DNA from: Paenibacillus xylanilyticus
Lineage (GTDB): Bacteria; Bacillota; Bacilli; Paenibacillales; Paenibacillaceae
DNA length: 49,107 nt
Direction: 5' to 3'
Assembly: GCF_013359935.1 (NCBI RefSeq)
Contig: NZ_JABMCB010000119.1
Span: forward strand, 1-49,107
The notes beneath the pieces are model-generated. The model was not told the origin of the DNA. It did not search any database and saw only the letters and a list, made by a program, of their open reading frames with translations. Below, piece by piece: positions 27,686 through 34,637 of the stretch. Numbering within the stretch: position 1 is the stretch's first letter; each line of letters begins with the position of its first letter. A program made the translations under genes and the position numbers.

Positions 27686-28687
27686 ATGACTGATACTAAC
27701 GAGCAGCACAATAGCACAACCGCTAACCAATCACGGAATATAGAAGAGGTTGGTCCTAGTGAGGAAATTAAATCATACTTTGAACAATCGGATATTCTAT
27801 ACAAATACGTAAACCATGAAAAATTCGAAATGGTAAGCACAGATATTCTTCAATTGGACCGTACAGCACGGTATTCTACGTCCAAAGTAGCTGAGATACT
27901 CAAATCATATGATTTTCTAAAATCTCCAACAGGGGACCATCAGATCGATGATGCCCGTTTGCGTTGGTGGCTAAACGCGAAACGAGAGGATAATCTTATT
28001 GATTACTTGAACGTACAAAAGACCGGGAATACATGGACTTGGGATGTATATGCGATTATTAGAGCAAAGATCGTTGCTACTTTGAGATACTGTAATAAAT
28101 ACTCTCAGAAAGACATTAAAGTGATGACTACTGGAATATCAACGGTTTCCGCTGCCAGAATGTCTCCAGACACTATTGTTTCTATGATAAACTCTGGCGA
28201 GATCTATAATATTTCAAGTTTAGATACACTCAAAAGTGCATTCCTAGCCTACATTGACCATAATGAAAAAAGATTTGAAAGTGATATTGCTGAAGGTATT
28301 GAATTCATTGGTGAACAATTCAAGGAAATATCTGAAGAACACAAAGTACAACTCGAGAAGCAAGGGGAGCTTTCGGTAACCCAGGAGAGGTTGGTTCAAG
28401 AACAGGAAAAACTTGCTTCACAACAAGCTGAGCTTGATGAGAGAACAACTAAACAACAAGAGCTTATTCAAAGAAACCTTGACCTAGAGTTTAAGCTTAA
28501 ACAACAGCAAATGAAGAGGTTGTTAAGGCTAGAAGCTATAGAACACTGGAAGAGTAGGGGAGCCCTAAAAAATCTCTTTTCTAGTGAGAAAGATAAAGAA
28601 GCGTTTATCCAGTCTTACATTGATAACGGGCTGCAAGAGTTTCCCTTAAATGAAAGTGCAGCAACATTAGAAAGTGGAAATGAATAA
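27686..28687 (+). CDS. HTH plus coiled-coil DNA-binding protein (TubY-like or Rep-associated candidate)
   Basis: 333 residues from ATG 27686 behind AGGAGGGG. The region about 58-125 (Y-S-T-S-K-V-A-E-I-L-K-S-Y-D ... I-D-D-A-R-L-R-W-W-L) looks like a MerR-type winged helix. Residues about 215-285 form a long Gln/Glu/Leu coiled-coil (E-Q-E-K-L-A-S-Q-Q-A-E-L), and the C-terminus is basic and helical. HTH/coiled-coil proteins of this kind (TubY) are encoded beside tubZ loci in Bacillus plasmids and clostridial phages, where they tune tubRZ expression. Sitting between the CGTAGA array and tubZ, it is a good candidate for binding that array. No sequence identity to TubY was checked. Confidence 0.6.
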   Translation: MTDTNEQHNSTTANQSRNIEEVGPSEEIKSYFEQSDILYKYVNHEKFEMVSTDILQLDRTARYSTSKVAEILKSYDFLKSPTGDHQIDDARLRWWLNAKREDNLIDYLNVQKTGNTWTWDVYAIIRAKIVATLRYCNKYSQKDIKVMTTGISTVSAARMSPDTIVSMINSGEIYNISSLDTLKSAFLAYIDHNEKRFESDIAEGIEFIGEQFKEISEEHKVQLEKQGELSVTQERLVQEQEKLASQQAELDERTTKQQELIQRNLDLEFKLKQQQMKRLLRLEAIEHWKSRGALKNLFSSEKDKEAFIQSYIDNGLQEFPLNESAATLESGNE

Positions 28688-28692
28688 GACAA

Positions 28693-28726
28693 AAAAGGTG
28701 GCTCTTAAAGAGCCACCTTTTACTTT
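28693..28726. terminator. Bidirectional terminator between the HTH gene and tubZ
   Basis: AAAAGGTGGCTCTT and AAGAGCCACCTTTT form a nearly loopless stem with T runs on both strands. It serves the two converging genes, whose stops flank it by 6 and 11 bp. Confidence 0.9.
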
Positions 28727-28731
28727 CTATT

Positions 28732-30075
28732 TTAGAGGTCTAAATCATCAAGATCACTTAAATCAGCAAGTGCAGCTGGTTTGTCTTCAGTGTCTCGTTC
28801 ATCCAGATCATCAAGAGTCAGGAGTCCTCCTTGATTTGTATTAGTCGAAGTATTAGTTGAGAAAAAGTCATTATAGTCGCTCAAACCAGCAGCAGTCTGT
28901 TCTCTTGCTCGTTTTTGCTCCTCCTCAATCACTTGCCATTCCTCACGCTCATGTTTTAGTTCCTCAATACGGAGTGGAGGATCTGAAACTACTGCTAAAC
29001 CATACAAAAGAATCTCATTATATAGACGATCGTTTTTCGAGATTGCATGATTAACCCGAGTATTTAGAATCTCTGAAGTATCTCTGTAAATGTCATCTGC
29101 AATTTGTGGGGAAATCTTACGGTTATTCGGGTAGATAACTGCAATTGCACCTGTCAGCACATTATTTAGTCTATAGTTTGCAAGGACTTCATTACGTTTA
29201 AATAAGTTCTCAATCTCAGCTTTGTAAATTACGTCATCACTGAGTGGAATCGATCGTTTAGATACTGATAACCATCCAGGCGTAGACCAAGTAGATAACA
29301 ATTCAGTTTTATCGTAGACAGATCTACCTTCCAGAAGAGGAAGAGCAGCTGTATCGTAAAGTGTTGAGGCAACAACCATATTTGTGTAAGATCGAGCATC
29401 GACACCCTGAACTCGCTCTCCATTTTCATAGTAATCTTTTAGTTTCTCGTTATCGATTACAAGAGCCGCGCCCATTTTCCCTTTAGCCATGAGATCCTGT
29501 ATAACATAAATGCCTGCTAATGCATTATCTCTAAACGCAACCCCACGCTCATCAGTAGAAGGAAGGGAGCAAATAACACCTAAAGGAATTTTCCCACCTG
29601 GCAGCTGTTTTCTTTCCCTAACCTTGGACAAGATCTCCATAATAACTTTGAGGGCCCCATTTCCACTACCTCCACCTAAAGAAACAGTTACCCATACGAA
29701 ATCGGCTAATTGAACATCAGGTTGTATTGCAACTTGCTTGTATAAATCAATGTTCTCTTTAGCTATTTCAAAGCCAAGTTTTGCATTTTTATCCGTACCT
29801 TCGAGCCCGACTAAACGTTTAGAAGGTGTTTCAATCCTTCTATCATCAGGAATAAGGTTTTTATGTTCGTTTAAATCACTTTTTGAACTATTGAAAAGAT
29901 AAGTAGGGTGACCGCAACGCGACAATTCTGCAGCCATCCGACCACCACCTTGACCTAACCCGATAATAACTTGGTTTGGAAGTCGATCTATTTCGTTCAA
30001 AATGCTTTCAGAAAAGACATAAGGAGAGATCATTCTCCGTAGATGCCCCAGATTATTCACATCAATTTTGCTCAT
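28732..30075 (-). CDS. tubZ: TubZ, tubulin/FtsZ-like plasmid-segregation GTPase
   Basis: 447 residues. The Rossmann start carries G-L-G-Q-G-G-G-R (about 39-46), and the tubulin signature is S-L-G-G-G-S-G-N-G-A (about 132-141), the GGGTGTG equivalent. TubZ polymerises into treadmilling filaments that pull plasmid copies bound by TubR at tubC. The C-terminal tail is acidic and flexible (D-L-D-D-L-D-E-R-D-T-E-D ... D-L-D-D-L-D-L), as expected for binding TubR. A GTG at 30096 would add 7 residues; ATG 30075 is better placed, 8 nt after AAAGGA. It overlaps the end of tubR's context closely (start 4 nt past the tubR stop), so they are translationally coupled. Confidence 0.92.
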   Translation of the reverse strand: MSKIDVNNLGHLRRMISPYVFSESILNEIDRLPNQVIIGLGQGGGRMAAELSRCGHPTYLFNSSKSDLNEHKNLIPDDRRIETPSKRLVGLEGTDKNAKLGFEIAKENIDLYKQVAIQPDVQLADFVWVTVSLGGGSGNGALKVIMEILSKVRERKQLPGGKIPLGVICSLPSTDERGVAFRDNALAGIYVIQDLMAKGKMGAALVIDNEKLKDYYENGERVQGVDARSYTNMVVASTLYDTAALPLLEGRSVYDKTELLSTWSTPGWLSVSKRSIPLSDDVIYKAEIENLFKRNEVLANYRLNNVLTGAIAVIYPNNRKISPQIADDIYRDTSEILNTRVNHAISKNDRLYNEILLYGLAVVSDPPLRIEELKHEREEWQVIEEEQKRAREQTAAGLSDYNDFFSTNTSTNTNQGGLLTLDDLDERDTEDKPAALADLSDLDDLDL

Positions 30076-30079
30076 CTGT

Positions 30080-30442
30080 TTATTCCTTTCTTTCACTCAT
30101 ATTTTTTCGTTCTTTAATTACTAATCCCAGCAATTGCTTCCCTCTATTAGTTAAATAATAAGGAGCCATAGTTCCGACTTTTCCACGTTTAATGAATCCC
30201 TGCGCTTCCAATACAGTTAATGCAGAATCAATGAAGAATCTACGATCACGATAATCATCTATCCTCGTCTTAATAAATCCTTTGTTCTCTTTATTCGTAA
30301 CTGCAATCAGTAAGAATATATCTATTGCAAAATCATTTAGCTTGCTACGAAAGAACGAAAGGGTTCTTTCCGAGAAGAGCAAATCGTCGTATTCATCTAG
30401 CTGATCCTCTGCATGTTCTCCGTTGTATTTCAGATTGATCAC
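30080..30442 (-). CDS. tubR: TubR, winged-helix centromere-binding repressor
   Basis: About 120 residues with a winged-helix core: F-A-I-D-I-F-L-L-I-A-V, R-R-F-F-I-D-S-A-L-T-V-L-E-A-Q-G-F-I-K-R-G and a wing leading to Y-Y-L-T-N-R-G-K-Q-L-L. It lies directly before tubZ in the order known for type III partition loci. TubR dimers bind tubC, form a ring or filament and hand the DNA to TubZ; they also repress the operon. The start is uncertain. GTG 30442 has AAAAGG at 11 nt. The upstream TTG 30451 has that site only 2 nt away. No good ATG exists. Confidence 0.85.
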   Translation of the reverse strand: MINLKYNGEHAEDQLDEYDDLLFSERTLSFFRSKLNDFAIDIFLLIAVTNKENKGFIKTRIDDYRDRRFFIDSALTVLEAQGFIKRGKVGTMAPYYLTNRGKQLLGLVIKERKNMSERKE

Positions 30443-30477
30443 CTCACTCAATACCTTTTGAGAGGATTATATTGCTA

Positions 30478-30507
30478 ATTATAGTGGACACTATTGGAAG
30501 ATGTAAA
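30478..30507 (-). promoter_or_regulatory. tubRZ promoter with a repeat in its spacer
   Basis: On the minus strand TTTACA (30507-30502) and TATAAT (30483-30478) are 18 bp apart, a good sigma-A promoter. The whole spacer is taken by the tubC-type repeat CCAATAGTGTCCAC, so TubR bound there would block RNA polymerase. Confidence 0.7.
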
Positions 30508-30646
30508 GAAAAATATAGTTACACAATTATGTGACACTATTATGCGACATATAAATAACTTTCTATGAAAAACTAAAAAAACCTTATATGATAAGGCTTT
30601 TTAGATCAGTATGTAGTAACACTATTGTGTTACACAATAGTGTTAC
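30484..30646. repeat. tubC centromere candidate (ACACTATT repeats)
   Basis: The unit ACAC(T/A)ATT occurs in GTGGACACTATTGG (30484-30497), in the pair around 30518-30545 (TTACACAATT and TGACACTATT), and twice as a perfect 14-bp inverted repeat GTAACACTATTGTG/CACAATAGTGTTAC (30616-30646). A small hairpin (CCTTAT/ATAAGG in A/T runs, 30575-30601) separates the two groups. Position just before tubR and overlap with its promoter match known tubC sites. Confidence 0.7.
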
Positions 30647-30912
30647 TACTTAAAACAAGAACAAATGATCTGTATTTCACTAAATAAGCATGATTATGTA
30701 AACTAAATCGTTATTTATACCGAATTTTAGGTAGTTTAACTTTCTGTTTCTTATATCTCATTTAAATTCATAATTATCTACGTATCTACGACTAAAAATA
30801 AAACTACGCTTCAAGCTCTAACTTAAATATCTACTTCTCTAACGATGCGCTGCTCATTCCTTCAATATATCTATTCATCTAATCAGATGATTATGATTAT
30901 TCATAGAACAAA
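30647..30912. other. AT-rich spacer upstream of tubRZ
   Basis: No gene is seen. It contains two adjacent TCTACG hexamers (about 30778-30790), the inverse of the CGTAGA repeat of the 27-kb array, and other near-copies to 30835. The two tracts flank the tub locus on either side. Confidence 0.4.
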
Positions 30913-30940
30913 ACCGATCTATTTGAGATCGGTCAAGCTC
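30913..30940 (-). terminator. Terminator of the YvrJ/UviB-like gene
   Basis: ACCGATCT/AGATCGGT with a 5-nt loop; on the minus strand it is followed by TTTGTTC. It lies 26 bp beyond the stop of the 56-residue gene. Confidence 0.75.
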
Positions 30941-30958
30941 CAATACACTTTGTAGTGT

Positions 30959-31129
30959 TCAAGGTAGCGTTTTCTTATCTTTGATTAAATCAATCAATTC
31001 CTTTAAGGTCCGATCCAACGTATCAAACTTTTCCTTAATGTTGTCCATAAGATACTTCAATAGCATAAACGTGATTACTACAGGGAATCCAAAACTAGGA
31101 ACTAGCTCGATGAATTTTTCAATCTCCAT
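30959..31129 (-). CDS. YvrJ/UviB-like small membrane protein (holin-type)
   Basis: 56 residues from ATG 31129 with an ideal AAGGAGGTG site. It has one hydrophobic helix (about 9-27, with F-G-F-P-V-V-I-T-F-M-L-L-K-Y-L) followed by an amphipathic charged helix. The G-F-P-x-x-(I/V)-(T/A)-F-x-L-L core is the YvrJ family pattern, and the general design equals UviB/BhlA phage-type holins. In B. subtilis yvrJ lies beside the sigO-rsoA genes, which are what this gene faces here. On clostridial plasmid pIP404 the holin-like uviB is paired with the UV-induced sigma factor uviA. It carries a copy of the four-site promoter element. It may form a pore for release of plasmid-coded proteins, or only signal; its size alone does not decide. 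Confidence 0.7.
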   Translation of the reverse strand: MEIEKFIELVPSFGFPVVITFMLLKYLMDNIKEKFDTLDRTLKELIDLIKDKKTLP

Positions 31130-31150
31130 TTATTCACCTCCTTCTCATAA

Positions 31151-31181
31151 ATATAGGTAATAAAGAACGGTAGTTTACAAC
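31151..31181 (-). promoter_or_regulatory. Promoter element P2 (YvrJ-like gene)
   Basis: Minus strand: GTTGTAA (from 31181) and TTACCTATAT (ending 31151), 16 bp between GTTGT and TTACC, followed by ATGAG and the ribosome site. The same element with the same spacing occurs at P1, P3 and P4. The expected start point lies just before the ribosome site, giving a very short leader. Confidence 0.65.
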
Positions 31182-31224
31182 TTTTAACTGGAAGAAAATC
31201 GGAGATTCCAATATAATTAAATAA

Positions 31225-31236
31225 GAACATTTGTTC
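31225..31236. promoter_or_regulatory. lexA box: LexA/SOS-box candidate
   Basis: GAACATTTGTTC is a perfect palindrome of the form GAAC-N4-GTTC, matching the Bacillus LexA operator (CGAAC-RNRY-GTTYG) at all but one core position. It lies midway between the divergent sigma-factor and YvrJ-like genes. A TACAAT box at 31238-31243 directly after it could be the -10 of a LexA-controlled sigma-A promoter for the sigma operon. Confidence 0.6.
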
Positions 31237-31254
31237 CTACAATTCATATTTTTG

Positions 31255-31285
31255 GTTGTTATTGCGTTCTTATTTTTACCTATAT
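31255..31285 (+). promoter_or_regulatory. Promoter element P1 (sigma operon)
   Basis: GTTGTTA begins at 31255 and TTACCTATAT ends at 31285, with 16 bp between GTTGT and TTACC, then GTGAG which merges with the ribosome site. Its presence before the sigma gene itself suggests positive autoregulation. Confidence 0.65.
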
Positions 31286-31300
31286 AGTGAGGTGAGATAA

Positions 31301-31633
31301 TTGGAGATGACAAAAGAACAATGTAGATCCGAGCTAAAGAAGATGGCTTGGAGACTTCAGTACAGGTCTAAGGTGACAGCTAACAAGGAATTTGGGATGG
31401 TGTTTGATATCACAACAATCGATTCTTTTGAAAATGATTCTATTTCAAGAATCCATGTGGAGGAGATATTTGCTCTCATTCCATCAGACGTAGGAAAGAA
31501 AGTAATTCATGATGTTTACCTTTGTGGCAAGTCAGAAAAAGAGGTTTCTGCAGACCTTCAAATTTCACAACAAGGAGTAAATAAATGGAAAAAGAAGACG
31601 TTAAGCTTTCTATCGACGAAATTGAGTTCATGA
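31301..31633 (+). CDS. Split sigma factor, region-4 subunit (SigO-like)
   Basis: 110 residues. The C-terminal half is a sigma-70 region 4 HTH: I-F-A-L-I-P-S-D-V-G-K-K-V-I-H-D-V-Y-L, then K-S-E-K-E-V-S-A-D-L-Q-I-S-Q-Q-G-V-N-K-W-K-K. There is no region 2, so alone it cannot bind core polymerase normally. The following overlapping gene supplies a region-2-like piece, exactly as in B. subtilis SigO (YvrI) with its co-sigma RsoA (YvrHa). SigO of B. subtilis is longer (about 190 residues), so this is a short version. The start is TTG 31301 (GAGGTGAG, 5-6 nt) or ATG 31307. Expected targets are the four GTTGT-N16-TTACCTATAT elements in this window. Confidence 0.7.
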   Translation: MEMTKEQCRSELKKMAWRLQYRSKVTANKEFGMVFDITTIDSFENDSISRIHVEEIFALIPSDVGKKVIHDVYLCGKSEKEVSADLQISQQGVNKWKKKTLSFLSTKLSS

Positions 31634-31824
31634 ATCTTGTTCAAAGATCTAGGAAAGGTGATCAAGCAGCTTTTATGGCTATACTCGATATGTTTGAGGA
31701 GGAGATGGAGCAGATGGCAAAATATATACGAATGCCAAAGGAGGATGTGATGCAATCACTGCGTTTAGGCTTACTTGAATTAATTATAAATCACACCACA
31801 GATAATAACCCAAAGAATGAGTGA
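31585..31824 (+). CDS. Split sigma factor, core-binding co-sigma subunit (RsoA-like)
   Basis: 79 residues, the same length as B. subtilis RsoA. The sequence F-M-N-L-V-Q-R-S-R-K-G-D-Q-A-A-F-M-A-I-L-D-M-F and the helix around M-A-K-Y-I resemble the start of sigma region 2 (L-x-x-x-x-x-G-D-x-x-A-(F/L)-x-x-L), ending in Q-S-L-R-L-G-L-L-E-L-I. It overlaps the region-4 gene by 49 bp in another frame, with its own AAGGAG site 7 nt before ATG 31585, which would fix their ratio. Family and overlap together make a two-part sigma factor the best reading. A plain sporulation or plasmid HTH protein is the alternative. Confidence 0.68.
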   Translation: MEKEDVKLSIDEIEFMNLVQRSRKGDQAAFMAILDMFEEEMEQMAKYIRMPKEDVMQSLRLGLLELIINHTTDNNPKNE

Positions 31825-31843
31825 AAGGAGGGAGGAGGGCACT

Positions 31844-31942
31844 TTGAATAGCTGTGCAAAAAATTGTATAGCTTTAATCATTTTTAGCTTACATATATCT
31901 ATCGTGTTCTCATTCATATGGCCTTATCAACGACGAAAGTAG
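31844..31942 (+). CDS. Possible 32-aa membrane peptide after the sigma genes
   Basis: A TTG at 31844 follows a GGAGGGAGGAGGG tract. The peptide is one hydrophobic helix (C-I-A-L-I-I-F-S-L-H-I-S-I-V-F-S-F-I-W-P) with a basic end (Y-Q-R-R-K). It would be the last gene of the sigma operon, and the terminator begins inside its stop region. It could be a small toxin, an anti-sigma membrane anchor or a chance frame. Confidence 0.35.
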   Translation: MNSCAKNCIALIIFSLHISIVFSFIWPYQRRK

Positions 31943-31970
31943 CCTTCCCAGTTCGGGAATAGCTACTTTT
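31936..31970. terminator. Terminator between the sigma operon and the leftward HTH/TM pair
   Basis: AAAGTAGC-CTTCCC pairs with GGGAAT-AGCTACTTT, followed by T6 on the plus strand and T-rich sequence on the minus strand. It is placed between converging genes. Confidence 0.8.
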
Positions 31971-31977
31971 TTATTTT

Positions 31978-32112
31978 TTAATCTATAGATTCTTTGAAAC
32001 TCTTATACATTTCATAGATACCAATAACAGCAAACAGCAAGATGATCGCAATGAACCATGTGGGAACAGATACAGCGTTTCCACTACCAAATGCTAGACC
32101 AACGTTCTTCAT
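31978..32112 (-). CDS. 44-aa single-helix membrane protein coupled to the HTH gene
   Basis: Its ATG (32112-32110) overlaps the TGA of the upstream gene by two bases, and AAAGGAGGTG lies within that gene's end, so it is translationally coupled. It has one transmembrane helix (T-W-F-I-A-I-I-L-L-F-A-V-I-G-I-Y) and a charged tail. Size and form resemble the other holin-sized protein at 31 kb. Function unknown. Confidence 0.55.
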   Translation of the reverse strand: MKNVGLAFGSGNAVSVPTWFIAIILLFAVIGIYEMYKSFKESID

Positions 32113-33032
32113 TTTGTGTCACCTCCTTTCGTAATTACCAATGAATAATCACTAACTATTTCTGACCAATGATTATTTACAAACCATTTTATCCCTGAAC
32201 GCATCTCAATATTGCAAATCAAGAGTAGCAAAATTATACGAGTCATGTTGAGTTTATAATTGCCTGTATTTGATGGCCATTGAATTCCAAGATCACCAAG
32301 GGATGCTCCAGCTGTTCGCATCATATGAATGATGGAATACGATTCTCGAAAGTCTTCTTCATTTGTATTTAGAATCTGCTTTTTCCAGTCCATTCTCTGT
32401 AACCAACCATTTACAGTGCTTTGAATAATCTCGCTCATAGGCTTCCCATCAATTTCGTCTTGAAACATAATTCCTTTTGAGCTGCTGAGCTTTTCAATAT
32501 GTTCCATAGAGATATTTCTATCACTGAGGGCACGAGCCAGATTACTTCCATCCCAAAGCATTTCTACCTTAGCTGCATGTTCATCTTGTAATTCTTTTTG
32601 TTCAGAGTTCGACGGCCTTCCGGTTTTGCTTCGTTTCCTAACATCTTGTGAAGCGAACAAATCTATAAAGTCTCCGTAACTATTATCTTGGCTGTATTTT
32701 GTGATTTCATTGAAAGCAGTTTGTACATCCTCATAGAAGCTAAGGAGCCTTATCTTCAATTTTCCCCAATCCACATCGTAACCTTCCCAGAATAATACAA
32801 AGATTAGATCTTTTTGATTTTTACTAATTCCTTCTTGTTTAAGTTCGTTTATATGTTGAATTGTATCTAAATCCGCGTGATTGAAGTACTTCCTCGCTCC
32901 TTTGCCCCTGCCATCGCCGGTCCAGGAACCATGTAGAAATCCTAATTCTAAATATCTATCCAGCAACTTTGGAGTTAAGTGAATGCCCTGCTCATTCGCT
33001 TGAGATATCATTGTCTTTTTGGTGAGTAACAT
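32109..33032 (-). CDS. MerR-like HTH regulator with a large C-terminal domain
   Basis: 307 residues from ATG 33032, 9 nt after AGGAGGT; an in-frame ATG at 33122 has no such site. Residues ~8-80 match a MerR-type winged helix (L-D-R-Y-L-E-L-G-F-L, then R-K-Y-F-N-H-A-D-L-D-T-I-Q-H-I-N-E-L-K-Q-E-G). The rest is helical and unknown, with a polar segment K-R-S-K-T-G-R-P-S-N-S near 137-147. A membrane protein of 44 residues is coupled to its end. The pair faces the split-sigma operon across a shared terminator and may regulate it, but no operator was found. Confidence 0.6.
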   Translation of the reverse strand: MLLTKKTMISQANEQGIHLTPKLLDRYLELGFLHGSWTGDGRGKGARKYFNHADLDTIQHINELKQEGISKNQKDLIFVLFWEGYDVDWGKLKIRLLSFYEDVQTAFNEITKYSQDNSYGDFIDLFASQDVRKRSKTGRPSNSEQKELQDEHAAKVEMLWDGSNLARALSDRNISMEHIEKLSSSKGIMFQDEIDGKPMSEIIQSTVNGWLQRMDWKKQILNTNEEDFRESYSIIHMMRTAGASLGDLGIQWPSNTGNYKLNMTRIILLLLICNIEMRSGIKWFVNNHWSEIVSDYSLVITKGGDTK

Positions 33033-33191
33033 ATTTAACCGACCTCCTGTTATAGAGTTTATCGGCAGCGGGATTCCAAAACAATTGGTCAAAAGGGGGG
33101 AAGTGAAAATATTGTTCTTCATCTGATAAATATGAGGTCATGATATACTCTGTAATAAGAAGGACTTTTAAAAGTGAAGTGAGGACGGTAG

Positions 33192-33740
33192 ATGGACAAT
33201 TATGACAAGCATGCCGAAGTTTTAAACACGCTGGTGTACACCTTAAATAGTGGTGTGAAGGGTTCTATTGAATTATCTAAGTCACAACTAGAAGAGTGGG
33301 AAGAGTGTTATAAGTCTAACAAAAGATTTGTGATTGAATCCGGAAAATATGTGTTTGGTCTCAATCCAAATCTTGTAGCTGATTTTAAATGTCTTCGTGC
33401 ACAAAGCATTGAAACGAGCTCCGTACATATAATTCAGACACATATTGAGGAAGCAGAAAAAGAATTAGAAGAGGACCCCTTGATATCTTTTAAGATAGTT
33501 TGTAAATGCAGCGCTACATACTTAACGCCATCACGAAAGAGTAGAAGGAAGTCCAATTGTAAGTATTGTCAAAGTCCAGTATTTGTTGATTACTCAAGTG
33601 GAATTATTGAAACACATTATGGGAATGGGCTCCTTATGACTAATACTAAATACGTAGATAAAAATGCAGCCCGACCAGAAGGTTATGATGATTTGAAGAG
33701 AACATACTCAGGGTCGAGGAGAGAAGAGATACGTGTTTAA
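33192..33740 (+). CDS. Hypothetical protein with a zinc-ribbon, 182 aa
   Basis: The N-terminal 90 residues are alpha/beta without a known pattern. At 104-126 there is a likely zinc ribbon, C-x-C-N16-C-x2-C (Cys104, 106, 123, 126), with a basic loop (S-R-K-S-R-R-K-S) between the pairs, which suggests nucleic-acid contact. The end is charged (S-G-S-R-R-E-E). ATG 33192 follows GTGAGGACGG. It is divergent from the MerR-like gene. A terminator at 33.95 kb follows it, and the 200-bp stretch between contains no other gene. Confidence 0.6.
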   Translation: MDNYDKHAEVLNTLVYTLNSGVKGSIELSKSQLEEWEECYKSNKRFVIESGKYVFGLNPNLVADFKCLRAQSIETSSVHIIQTHIEEAEKELEEDPLISFKIVCKCSATYLTPSRKSRRKSNCKYCQSPVFVDYSSGIIETHYGNGLLMTNTKYVDKNAARPEGYDDLKRTYSGSRREEIRV

Positions 33741-33950
33741 TGGTTTATAAAGAGAGGTATGGAAGGGGATCTAGTGAGAGATGTTTTTCACACCACTATC
33801 TAAAAAAAATATCAAAAAGAAACAATCAATTTTTCACCTATCTGATTTTCTGAAGTTTTAATGCTCTGGGCCCTGAGATTACTTTTGAAATTCATTTTAA
33901 TATTGGTAACTCTATACTCCAAGTTCATATTCCATCCTAGTGAATATTTA

Positions 33951-33980
33951 AAACAGCAGGGGACACCCCTGCTGTTTTTC
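33951..33980. terminator. Terminator between the 182-aa gene and a lipoprotein gene
   Basis: Perfect 12-bp arms AAACAGCAGGGG/CCCCTGCTGTTT with a 3-nt loop and T5 on the plus side. It lies between converging genes. Confidence 0.9.
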
Positions 33981-33997
33981 TGTTGCAAAAATCTCGT

Positions 33998-34516
33998 TTA
34001 ATCAATTGCAACTAAAGACCAGTTCCCGTCAGCATCCGTTGCATAATAATAGGTAAGTGCGACGTCATCAATGGATGTCTCTCTAGCTAACTCAGCGTCA
34101 ACCTCCACTAGAATCTGATTTTTTGTTGTGTCTTCTTGTACATTCCCGATATCTGTAAATCTATAGTTTCCTATGACACCTAAATAGGCATCGCCTGTGT
34201 CTGGAGTTTTAAATGTAGCTCGAAAAACATCTTCATCACCATTTACCTGGGCTTCAAGGGTCTTTTTAAGACCTTCCTTGATCTGCTCATTCAACAGTGG
34301 ATTATCAACATTCTCAAAATCAATAAAAACTCCTTTCCTAAAGATATCATTTGAGTTGGGATTATTGGTACTGGATTGTTGATCTTCGCTTTTCACATCC
34401 TCCTGTTTAACGTTTTGGACAGTCTCTGGTTGCTCTTCATTAGTAGTGTTTCCACAAGCAGAAACAAAGACAAGAACACCTAAGGCGACAAACAATAATT
34501 TCAATTTACTTTTCAT
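33998..34516 (-). CDS. Lipoprotein, copy 1 of a paralogous pair
   Basis: 172 residues from ATG 34516, after GAGGGA; the longer frame to 34576 lacks a ribosome site. A lipoprotein signal peptide (K-S-K-L-K-L-L-F-V-A-L-G-V) ends in the lipobox V-S-A-C, so the protein is anchored outside the membrane. A Ser/Asn/Glu-rich linker leads to a domain ending Y-Y-Y-A-T-D-A-D-G-N-W-S-L-V-A-I-D, nearly the ending of the second lipoprotein at 36.8 kb (I-R-M-N-N-E-G-M-W-S-I-Y-T-I-D). It follows a glycosidase-domain gene on the same strand, as does its paralogue, but a terminator lies between, so it may have its own promoter. An immunity role for the upstream enzyme is conceivable. Confidence 0.75.
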   Translation of the reverse strand: MKSKLKLLFVALGVLVFVSACGNTTNEEQPETVQNVKQEDVKSEDQQSSTNNPNSNDIFRKGVFIDFENVDNPLLNEQIKEGLKKTLEAQVNGDEDVFRATFKTPDTGDAYLGVIGNYRFTDIGNVQEDTTKNQILVEVDAELARETSIDDVALTYYYATDADGNWSLVAID

Positions 34517-34595
34517 GAAATGATCCCTCTTTTCTACGATGTAAAAATTGGTTATATAAGTAAACAACGTTACCAACCCTAAAATGTTGCATAAA

Positions 34596-34627
34596 AAAAG
34601 AAACCGACTAAGATAGCCGGCTTCCTT
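34596..34627 (-). terminator. Terminator of glycosidase-domain gene 1
   Basis: On the minus strand GAAGCCGGC pairs with GTCGGTTTC and a T7 run follows. It lies 14 bp beyond the stop of the gene. Confidence 0.7.
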
Positions 34628-34637
34628 CTTCTATTAA

